In this document: piece after piece, positions 1 to 7,228 of the stretch | How the letters are laid out: every line of letters begins with the position of its first letter | Position numbering within the stretch: position 1 is the first letter of the stretch | Assembly (NCBI GenBank): GCA_017445245.1 | Contig: JAFSUM010000009.1 | Location: 1 to 41,517 of the forward strand | Direction: 5' to 3' | Length of the DNA stretch: 41,517 nt | From: Bacilli bacterium | GTDB lineage: Bacteria; Bacillota_I; Bacilli_A; RFN20; CAG-826 | Position numbers and translations under genes: made by a program | Notes under the pieces: model-generated | What the model was told of the DNA's origin: nothing | Seen by the model: only the letters and a program-made list of their open reading frames with translations | Database searches by the model: none

Positions 1-128
1 ATTATCTCGCGCATGACCGTTGAGCGGCTGACGCCGAGCTTCTCCGCGACGGATCTGAGGGTGGATTCGGGGTTCTCGGATATCTCGAACTCGATCAGCA
101 CCCTGTCGTGGTATCTCAGGTGTTTCAT
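1..128 (-). CDS. IS30-family transposase, N-terminal part, runs off the window
   Basis: Reading the minus strand from the ATG at 128-126 gives MKHLRYHDRVLIEFEISEN, followed by a helix-turn-helix containing LRSVAEKLGVSRSTVMREI. This is the N-terminal DNA-binding region typical of IS30-family transposases, which cut and rejoin the element ends with a DDE domain (not in view). A GGAAAG ribosome site lies just upstream of the ATG. Only about 42 codons are inside the window, so integrity cannot be judged. The element has inserted into, and truncated, the ORF6N gene beside it. Confidence 0.75.
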   Translation of the reverse strand, partial: MKHLRYHDRVLIEFEISENPESTLRSVAEKLGVSRSTVMREI

Positions 129-238
129 ATGCTTTCCTTTCTGTTCCCCGCCTGAAGGGCATCAAAAGGATAGCAAAGGCGAATTCGCGGGAGAAACGCG
201 ACAGGCCGCGGCCGGCTGTTGCGATTTACTTGCGAACT
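1..238 (-). mobile_element. One end of an IS30-type insertion sequence
   Basis: The ORF6N reading frame at 239-811 is recognisable up to ...NPLKFPDD and then loses all similarity at about 238, where GC content also changes. Between this point and the transposase start at 128 lies about 110 bp of non-coding sequence of a size expected for an IS end plus promoter. I place the element boundary near 238-240 from the break in homology. The terminal inverted repeat partner is outside the window, so the boundary is approximate. Confidence 0.55.
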
Positions 239-811
239 ATCATCCGGGAATTTCAAAGGGTTTCTTTTGACCTGTTCATTGACGCGAATTACCGTTGAAT
301 GATAATAGGCTGCTAGATCTTCATCTAAAATGACGAACTGGTTTCGGATTTGATAGATAACGCCGCTTATTGAACCGCCATCTTTCACTGATAGATTCGC
401 AGGTTTTGATTCTGCTTTTGGGAACGAATCGAATGCCCCAACTATTGCTTCGTATCGATTCTTGTTTTCGAGATTCTTTGTTTTTGATGACAAATATTGA
501 ACTCCGCAAAATGTCAGCGCATACGGAAGATAGCGATCGTCATTTTCCCTCCCGCGAGCAGGCTGTTTCCTCGCGCCTAGAAGTGGCGTTTCTCGCGCCT
601 TGCTCGCGCCTAGAGGCGTTGTTTGGAGTAGTTTGGACGCTTCTTCATACGTTAGTTTGAAAAGATAATCTTCGGAAAAACCAAACAGTTGTTTTCTGAT
701 TTTGTCTTTGATTGCTCGAGGGTCACAACCGAGGAGCAAAGCCAAATCTTTGTCCAAAATAACTGTTTTTTCTCGGATTACTCTTAAATAGTTGGAAATA
801 GTCTTTTTCAT
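239..811 (-). pseudogene. ORF6N-domain protein, truncated by the IS element
   Basis: ORF6N domains are DNA-binding modules found in phage and mobile-element proteins, often related to KilA-N/antirepressors. The frame from ATG 811 begins MKKTISNYLRVIREKTVILDKD and contains LTYEEASKLL, RYLPYALTFCGVQYLSS and a second domain start, IRNQFVILDEDLAAYY...VNEQVKRNPLKFPDD. These match the family pattern of valine/leucine-aspartate DxDLAxLY followed by NEQVKRN and FPxDF. Reading continues about 38 codons into the IS before a stop at 125. A GTG further upstream (838) would add nine residues without a better ribosome site. Probably non-functional because the second domain is cut. Confidence 0.7.
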
Positions 812-837
812 AAGGATTACTGCAAGTTGCCCTTTCA

Positions 838-1730
838 CTATTTCTATAGTGCTTTTTTGGGTAACTAGAAAAAGCTTTTACCATTTCCAACTTGAAGTCA
901 CATTTTGCAACTTCAAGATTGTGAAACGCTAACCCTGGAGTTAAGCGGAAGAAGAACCCTTTTGGGAATCCAACCGGATCTTTTTACTTGTTCGTTGACA
1001 CGAATTAAGGGTTGGTTGCGATGTGTGAAAAACATCTTTCTAAAAACTAACTTATAGAGGAGGGACGCATATTGGTTTAGATTACGCTGAATCCTCATTT
1101 ATCATTCTCGTCTGTCCCGGATTCCCGATGCTGCCTTTTGTGGGACAATAAAAACTCCCTTTTCAATACGTTGACAAATTTTGAAGAATGGAAGAAATGA
1201 AATAGAAGCGGACTCATTCGCCTTGTTTCTGCCTCATTTTCATGGTGGGCATTTCATGGGCAATCAGGCCCGTAGCGTAGGCATTTTCGCCCGTAGCGCG
1301 GGCGCTGCCGACGTCAGAATGCCGTTTTGGGCATCTGAGAGAACCCCTTTTTGGTCAACCCAAAATAGAGAGTCTTTAGGAAAAACATCAACGTGTTCCT
1401 TTATTCGTTCTCTGATCCTCTTGGCTTGGGTTTTCAAAGCCGATGCAAGATCCCTGTCCAAAACCACTGTCTTATCTCCGACTTTGTAAAAGGGGATTGT
1501 GTTCTTTTCCATACGCTTTTTTAAAAGGTCTCCTCACCTTATATATAGTGGTTTTTTGAGCAACTGGAAAAAACGCCCTTACTATTACCAAACTTGAGGT
1601 CACATTATGCAACCTCAAGATCCCGGAATGCCTCTCTCGCGTTAATTAGAATACGAACCCTTTCGGAAGTTCCAATAGGTTGCTTTTCGCCTGTTCATTG
1701 ACTGGAATTACTGTTGAATGTATTTCGTTG
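838..1730. repeat. Degenerate tandem duplication (unit about 700 bp) covering the ORF6N promoter regions
   Basis: The stretch 843-1020 is repeated, with many substitutions, at 1545-1730. Examples are AACTTGAAGTCACATTTTGC against AACTTGAGGTCACATTATGC, and TGTTCGTTGACACGAATTA against TGTTCATTGACTGGAATTA. A third copy of the last piece is at 273-292. The unit contains the end of one ORF6N copy plus the upstream region of the next, which is what successive tandem duplications would leave. Confidence 0.6.
860..1512 (-). pseudogene. Second, decayed ORF6N copy
   Basis: An N-terminal piece starts at ATG 1512 (MEKNTIPFYKVGDKTVVLDRD, then RIRERIKEHVDVFPKDSLFW) and stops at 1264. A C-terminal piece with VNEQVKRSGWIPK is readable near 940-1010, and farther left a frameshifted NVTSSWKW segment resembles the ...SQ-TSSWGG element of ORF6N proteins. 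The middle (about 1030-1260) is not recognisable and holds a small GC-rich repeat (CCCGTAGCG twice near 1270-1300). I see stops and frameshifts throughout, so this is a relic, not a gene. Confidence 0.6.
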
Positions 1731-1930
1731 CAGGATCTTTATCCTAAATGACGAATAAGTAGCAAATTTGATAGATAACGCTGCTTATTAAACCGTTGTC
1801 TTTCGATGATGGACTCACAGGTTTCAATTCTCTTTTTTGGAATGAATCGAATGCCTCAACTATGGCTTCGCATCCATGTTTGATTTAGGGATCATTTGTT
1901 TTCGATGACAAAAAAACAATCGCGTTTCCA
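1640..1930 (-). pseudogene. Third ORF6N copy, C-terminal fragment with in-frame stops
   Basis: The minus strand reads CEAIVEAFDSFQKRELKP, then SSKDNGLISSVIYQI and a degraded repeat of the DxDLA motif. It aligns with YEAIVGAFDSFPKAESKP...SVKDGGSISGVIYQI of the copy at 239-811. Stops interrupt the frame at the positions matching NLENK and LDEDL of that copy. It is therefore an old duplication of the same gene. No start region is present. Confidence 0.65.
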
Positions 1931-1985
1931 TCCAAAACAAAAACATATTTATAGACTCTTTATAGTCCTTTTTTCCGGGTCACAG

Positions 1986-2029
1986 CAAGGTCGCAGAAAA
2001 CCTCAAAAAGGTCGCAGAAAGGTCGCAGA
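1986..2029. repeat. Three short direct repeats AAGGTCGCAG
   Basis: AAGGTCGCAG occurs at 1987-1996, 2008-2017 and 2019-2028, immediately after the stop codon of the last operon gene (read on the minus strand). No convincing hairpin-plus-T-tract terminator is visible here. The repeats may be a protein-binding site or leftover duplication; function unknown. Confidence 0.5.
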
Positions 2030-2034
2030 GCGGG

Positions 2035-2607
2035 CTAGTTTGCCCAACTCAAAACGTTGTCATGTTTGACGATTTTGTTTTTGCTCGGAGTTGCTTCGGC
2101 GGGGTCTCCAGTTCCCCAACTGTCGATGCAGTAGTAGTTGTAGGTACTAGAATAAGTTTGGTCTTTTGTCTGGTTCCACTTTCCGTGTCCAGAGCCTGAT
2201 TCGAGGTCGGCGGAAGGAGCGATTGAGGGATCCCAACGCAAGAACAGGAAATGGTCTAGCGTGGTTGAGTCGTATTCAAAAACGTAAAGATCCATTTTCG
2301 TTCCGCTAATAGTCGGCGTGACATGGGCGGATGGAAGAAGTGTGGTTCTTGTCCCTTCGGCATCGGAGGAATGCCAAACATACATATAGTAATTGGCATC
2401 GACGATATTCCCTTCAGAGTCCTTGCCCTGTTTCCAAATATTGGGGTTGAAGAAGATAGAGACTTGTCTCTCGCCGCCTAATCCATAAGCGCTTTGCTGA
2501 GTCTTTCTAAGCTCAATAAACTTCGCTAAAGTGACCGAGGAAAAGGTAGTTGCTAGGATGCCTAGCAAGGACAAGCAGGTGATCAGTAATGCCTTCTTCC
2601 TTTTCAT
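2035..2607 (-). CDS. Small secreted protein with SipW-class signal (TLAKF), possible starch-binding-like fold
   Basis: About 190 residues. A basic start (MKRKKALL), a hydrophobic segment to about residue 22 and the motif TLAKF at 26-30 fit the signal class cut by SipW-type signal peptidases. The mature part has FFNPNIW near its start, YYMYVWHS, and late aromatic motifs, faintly like CBM25/26 carbohydrate-binding modules (W-YIY-W pattern). That similarity is weak and by eye only. I chose ATG 2607, with AGAGG upstream, over ATG 2631, which would overlap the preceding gene by 14 bp and add a polar stretch before the signal. It is the last gene of the operon. Confidence 0.7.
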   Translation of the reverse strand: MKRKKALLITCLSLLGILATTFSSVTLAKFIELRKTQQSAYGLGGERQVSIFFNPNIWKQGKDSEGNIVDANYYMYVWHSSDAEGTRTTLLPSAHVTPTISGTKMDLYVFEYDSTTLDHFLFLRWDPSIAPSADLESGSGHGKWNQTKDQTYSSTYNYYCIDSWGTGDPAEATPSKNKIVKHDNVLSWAN

Positions 2608-2617
2608 GGTGTTCTTT

Positions 2618-5600
2618 CTACCTCTGGACAAGTTGCAAATACAAACCGATTTCTGGTCTGCCCCCTGTTAAGTTCCCGGCGGTTACCGTGTATCGATAAT
2701 CGATAAGGACATAAGCATAGAACGTTCCGCCGCTATTTGGGCTGATGGTGAGACTGTTGGTATCGCTTATTGGAGTGCTCGTGTGTGCGTCAGTTAGATA
2801 ACTGGTGGTGTATGTCGATTTGCTTGCCCCGTGCATCGTTGTGTAAGGGTCGGCTAATTGAGAGGAATATACGGCGAAACGAACGCCAATCCAGGAGGCA
2901 CTGCAATCGACTTTCAAGTTAACGCTCGCCGAATAGGGGTTGTTCGCAGTAAACGGAATCTCCATGACAATAGCTGTCTTTTGTCGCCAGATTTCTTGTT
3001 GCTTCGCCGTATCGGTACCGGTAACCAAACTGGAATCTAGCCGATTCAGAGCAAAGAAGTCGTCTACTGTATACGACTTGATTTCGACAATTTGCCCCGT
3101 GACGCGGATACTGTAGTGGCCGGTGTTCTTAAAGGTGATGCAATACTGATCGTCGCCCGAATCTGTTTTCATCGTGGCGTAAGTTTCACTAGCGGTGGTC
3201 AGGCTGGTGCAAATCCTATCGACGGCATCCAAATAGGAACGAATAAAGATCTTTTCGGAAGTATTGCCACAATACCAGCCTTCATATGTTGCCGAATAGT
3301 CAGCGGAGTCCATTTTGATTGCCCCAATGAAGTTCTCGGTTTTGTCCGTTGAATTATATTTCATGATGTAATAGCCGTTGCCGTAGTCGGGAACCATGGC
3401 GATAGATAGCTCTCCGGCATGAGTCACGTAGAAATTAAATCGGGCGGTTGCCGTATCGGAACCTAACCTCGAAATCTTTATGGAGTCACCCGAAATGGAA
3501 ACCGTGTTGCTTGCAACGTAGGTATGCTTGTCTTTGTTACCTGTAACATATTGCGCGTAGCCGTATGCCCTTTCGCTTCCGACGTTATAAACGCGGATAA
3601 TATCGTTATTCGTCAATTGCAAGCCCGTCTCAAGAATATAATCGTTCCCTTGACCGTCGCCATAAGATAATTGTCCGTCTGTTCCGCTTGTCCCGGTGAT
3701 GTTCGTCCAAACTCCGCCCGAATATTTTTGGACCCATACATTTGTTGCGGATGTCGATTTATAGTCGGTGAAAGTTGCGGTTCTCGCACTCTCCGTATCG
3801 CCGGCGATACGACAATACTTAGAGGAAGAACCCGTCATCGAAGATGGCGTGATGTCTACGGTTTGTTTTCCGGTGCCATCGCCTGCGTGCAAAAGGAATC
3901 CCGTGATGTCCATTGTCGGTATCGAGACTCGATACACCTTGTTGTAGGTATCCGTCGCAATGGCTTTTGCAGTCAAAGAATTGTTCATGGCACTATCGAG
4001 GCCAGACAAAGTTCCCCACATATGTATGTAGCAGTTGTTCCAACCCGGATAGTCTGCGTCGATATAGAAGGTTGTGAGAGGATAGGCGACCATTTTGGCA
4101 TAAAGGGTCGTGTTGGCTCGGATCTTATTTGTGGGCGTAGTCGTGCAGTTGACGTCGGTGTACCAATTGCTATCAGCGCGGTGGAACACGTACCAAATAC
4201 CATTCGTATGGTCTTTGTATTCGCAATTGTCGAACGTCTTGCTCGTGGTGAAATCGTTGTTGTCGAGAAGGCCTTCAGTCTGACTTCCTTGAATGGTGAA
4301 CGAAAGATGATTCGTTCCGTTGGGTTCGAAATACGATGGAGTGAGGGTGATCGTGTGGGTGACCCTGACGTAGCGGACATAGAGGGTAGTGTTATTGGCT
4401 ATCGTTCCCGTTGAGATAGCAGAAGTATGGGTGCTAGTTTCAATGCGACCATAAGAATATTTGGTTCCCTCATCGCCATATGTCAAATTGTCGGAATATG
4501 TCCCGCTCCAAAGAGTGTGCAAATCTCCTTCGCTGATTACCGTAGTCGCGCCAAATTGAGTATTAAGCGTCATGGATCTGGTGTTATCAATTGAACCGTT
4601 GCTTCCCGAAGCTGTATCTGAGAAGTAAGCCGTCAGATAAATGGTGATGGGATTCTCTACGACCTTAATGTAAACAGTTTTGGGGTTGGTATCGGCCGTG
4701 AAAGAAGCTCCAACGCTGACGGTGCACGCAGAAGTGGTGAAGACGTCATTTGTCGATTCGCGTGAGTAGCCGGCGGGAATTGCGAGCGATAAAGCGTTGA
4801 TTTCCACTTTTGTAACCGTGCCGCCTAAAAGGACGCTCTTTGAGCCCGCATTTGTCGATTCGACCCCGACATATGCGCCAGTGATATCGAACTTCGCTGC
4901 CTTGATGATCAAGCTCGAAGTGATGTTGACGTTGATCTTTTTGGCATTGGTAAAGTAAATTGTGCAGTGCAGGCTAATGCCATCTTTAACAACGCAGTTT
5001 AGGTCGCTGTCTGTTTTAAAGTAGGAATCGACGGACCCGCCATAAACCTCCATACGGGTGCCCTTTGTACTATCGTTGTCGATGTAGTAGCTATAGTCCT
5101 CGTTGGTGACGTTTGCCCCTTTCATGTAGGCCATCTTGAATTTGTCACCGGCCCTAAGGTCAACGACGACTTTTCCTAAGTTGCCGGCGTCACTTTCTAG
5201 GCGGATGGCCCCGCTGGCATTCCACGATTTCCCATAAAAGGAAGATGCGCTATTTGAACTATAGCCGACAATAACCCAGCCGTCGTAAAGAAGCCCGGCT
5301 GTGCTGTCATAGAAGTTATCTCGAGTCGTTCCACCGCCATCCCACCATATTTTGTTGTTCAGATCCGAATAGTTGGTCCCGGTGTTGTTTAATGCCAGTT
5401 GTTCGGATTTCCATGTTCCGCCATCCCATAACTGGAATTGGATTTCCCAAAACGTGGCATTAGAAACGGTAATAGAAGCGGAATAAACTGGTTTGTCTCT
5501 ATAACTATAACTCTGCTTGGTCATCGTTATCTCACTTGACCATCCATCCCCTGTGTTAGGATGTGCTTTTACGGTGTAGGATGTTGAAATCGCGTAATAA

Positions 5601-6343
5601 ACCGTAATGGTATAAGAGTTAGCGTTTTTGAGCTCTTTTCTTGAAGCCTGTAGAGAAGCGACGTTTTGATTAGAAACAACCAATTGTTCTTCAAGCGTTA
5701 GCTTCTTGGTGTCTTTGTTGAACCAAAGATTATAGGTTCCAGCGGCACCGGCTTTGATTTCATAAGTCTCGGCATCGATACTGAAGTTTCCGTTATCTTT
5801 TTGAATTGCGACTTTGGTATTAACGGTCTTGTAGTTACTGATGTCGTAGGAGTAGTTACGGACGATAAAGGAATCCGTAATCCCCATGGAGATGTTTTTC
5901 AAGACGACATAATGAATGTCACCGTCAGTAAATTCGTCAAATTTCCAAGCATAAGAATTCCCATCGTACTTGTATTTATAGGTATCGCTAGGATTCTTTT
6001 TGACGAGGTAATAGCCAAGACCGTCTGAGGGAACGTCAAAGTTTAAGTCGGCATTTGCTTGGTTATTGTTGGTTGTTCCGTAAGTAGAACCGGATCCTTT
6101 TTTGTGGGCAACGGTGTTGCTGTTATAGTCGGGGAAGCCATCCGTGCCCAAGGTGGGATTGATCTTGTACCCAGTAACGTTGTTGTTATCAATAGCCAGA
6201 TCAGGGCTGGCGGTTTTCATGTTGAGTTCCGGCGATTGATTGCGCAGCGTAAACCATGCCGCGGTCGCAATGGCGGTGGTGCCGACCCCGAACAGAGCCA
6301 GGGCACTGAGGATGACTGCTTTTGCTTTCCTACCGAATCTCAT
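2618..6343 (-). CDS. Giant secreted surface protein (about 1240 aa) with SipW-class signal and InlB-like repeats
   Basis: The start MRFGRKAKAVILSAL, a hydrophobic run and TAAWF at residues 27-31 mark a SipW-class export signal. Most of the chain is serine/threonine/asparagine/tyrosine rich and beta-like. Around residues 575-780 there are segments such as TTPTNKIRANTTLYAKMV and GTIANNTTLYVRYVRV, the hallmark of Listeria-Bacteroides (InlB B-type) repeats. A following segment (FYIDADYPGWNNCYIHMWG...KQTVDI) looks like a carbohydrate-binding module. No LPxTG anchor or C-terminal TM is visible, so attachment is probably through assembly. A TTG two codons earlier (6349) overlaps the previous stop; ATG 6343 is more likely. 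Probable adhesin or fibre component; exact ligand unknown. Confidence 0.75.
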   Translation of the reverse strand: MRFGRKAKAVILSALALFGVGTTAIATAAWFTLRNQSPELNMKTASPDLAIDNNNVTGYKINPTLGTDGFPDYNSNTVAHKKGSGSTYGTTNNNQANADLNFDVPSDGLGYYLVKKNPSDTYKYKYDGNSYAWKFDEFTDGDIHYVVLKNISMGITDSFIVRNYSYDISNYKTVNTKVAIQKDNGNFSIDAETYEIKAGAAGTYNLWFNKDTKKLTLEEQLVVSNQNVASLQASRKELKNANSYTITVYYAISTSYTVKAHPNTGDGWSSEITMTKQSYSYRDKPVYSASITVSNATFWEIQFQLWDGGTWKSEQLALNNTGTNYSDLNNKIWWDGGGTTRDNFYDSTAGLLYDGWVIVGYSSNSASSFYGKSWNASGAIRLESDAGNLGKVVVDLRAGDKFKMAYMKGANVTNEDYSYYIDNDSTKGTRMEVYGGSVDSYFKTDSDLNCVVKDGISLHCTIYFTNAKKINVNITSSLIIKAAKFDITGAYVGVESTNAGSKSVLLGGTVTKVEINALSLAIPAGYSRESTNDVFTTSACTVSVGASFTADTNPKTVYIKVVENPITIYLTAYFSDTASGSNGSIDNTRSMTLNTQFGATTVISEGDLHTLWSGTYSDNLTYGDEGTKYSYGRIETSTHTSAISTGTIANNTTLYVRYVRVTHTITLTPSYFEPNGTNHLSFTIQGSQTEGLLDNNDFTTSKTFDNCEYKDHTNGIWYVFHRADSNWYTDVNCTTTPTNKIRANTTLYAKMVAYPLTTFYIDADYPGWNNCYIHMWGTLSGLDSAMNNSLTAKAIATDTYNKVYRVSIPTMDITGFLLHAGDGTGKQTVDITPSSMTGSSSKYCRIAGDTESARTATFTDYKSTSATNVWVQKYSGGVWTNITGTSGTDGQLSYGDGQGNDYILETGLQLTNNDIIRVYNVGSERAYGYAQYVTGNKDKHTYVASNTVSISGDSIKISRLGSDTATARFNFYVTHAGELSIAMVPDYGNGYYIMKYNSTDKTENFIGAIKMDSADYSATYEGWYCGNTSEKIFIRSYLDAVDRICTSLTTASETYATMKTDSGDDQYCITFKNTGHYSIRVTGQIVEIKSYTVDDFFALNRLDSSLVTGTDTAKQQEIWRQKTAIVMEIPFTANNPYSASVNLKVDCSASWIGVRFAVYSSQLADPYTTMHGASKSTYTTSYLTDAHTSTPISDTNSLTISPNSGGTFYAYVLIDYRYTVTAGNLTGGRPEIGLYLQLVQR

Positions 6344-6345
6344 AA

Positions 6346-7218
6346 TCAAAAGTCAAATGTTAGGGCCGTAAGCTGGAACTCCAACCCGGCATAGCAATTG
6401 GAAGTCCCGTTTGAGGGGTCGGCGACGAATGTGCGGTTTCCTGTTGTAACAGGAATATTATACTGATCCACGCTGGTCTCGCGGTATAAAGTTGATGTCG
6501 CATCGGAGAAATAAACGCGGAAGAACACGTAAATCTTTGTCCATGCGGACTGGGTGCTCGTGTCTTGATAAATGGTAATCGGGCTGCTGCCGAGGTCGAT
6601 TTCGGGACTGGCATAAGAACCGCTATTTAGGACATCGATACTGGGATCAAAGATATCGCCTGTAAGACCATCGTCCGGATCGACGTCAACGAGCCAACCC
6701 GTTTCAAGGGTACCGTCGTAATAACCAGTTCCGTCTTGGCTGGACATAGAGGTGATATCGATGGCCTGGCCGATGTTGATTCTCTTATCCGTATTGCTGT
6801 CAATGCGGGCTTGAGAGAGTCCTTGTTTCGCGGAATCGTTGGAGATGAAGCGGTTCAATTTCAAACTGACCGCCTTCGTTCTACTCTCGACATAGAGACA
6901 ATAAATCTTGGATTGGCCGGGATAAGTGGCTTTGTTGGAATTCACGAAAACGGTATGGGTGGCTTTGTTTAAACTGTTCACCATCGTGAAGTCGTCGATG
7001 AAGGTTCCCTTGGGTTTAAATGAGTTATTTATGTTCCCGTTATAGGAATAGAACGAATACTCGTCCGGGGCTTCGACCGTCATCGTCCCCGTGTTCACGG
7101 TCGCGACGATTTTAGTGAACCAAGCATATGTCGCAGTGGCCAAAGAAGCGATGACCAAAAGCGACATGCCGATCATGCCGAACATTTTGATCTTCCTTTC
7201 CTTTTCCCTGCGTGTCAT
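6346..7218 (-). CDS. SipW-dependent secreted protein (TYAWF), TasA/CalY-like
   Basis: 290 residues. The start has a good ribosome site (AAGGAAG, 6 nt from ATG 7218). A basic n-region, a hydrophobic stretch (MFGMIGMSLLVIASLATA) and TYAWF at 30-34 define the SipW-class signal, followed by NTGTMTVEAP, the usual first strand of the mature sandwich domain. The C-terminal half has paired hydrophobic strands ending LEFQLTALTFDF. In Bacillus subtilis the analogous TasA, processed by SipW, forms biofilm fibres. Here it directly precedes the giant surface protein and overlaps its possible TTG start, so the two are probably made together. Confidence 0.75.
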   Translation of the reverse strand: MTRREKERKIKMFGMIGMSLLVIASLATATYAWFTKIVATVNTGTMTVEAPDEYSFYSYNGNINNSFKPKGTFIDDFTMVNSLNKATHTVFVNSNKATYPGQSKIYCLYVESRTKAVSLKLNRFISNDSAKQGLSQARIDSNTDKRINIGQAIDITSMSSQDGTGYYDGTLETGWLVDVDPDDGLTGDIFDPSIDVLNSGSYASPEIDLGSSPITIYQDTSTQSAWTKIYVFFRVYFSDATSTLYRETSVDQYNIPVTTGNRTFVADPSNGTSNCYAGLEFQLTALTFDF

Positions 7219-7228
7219 GGTTGCTTCC

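Noticed and set aside
3671..4414. Plus-strand ORF of 247 codons inside the giant surface gene
   Set aside because: It is antisense to a well-supported coding frame, has no ribosome site, and its composition is that of a shadow frame.
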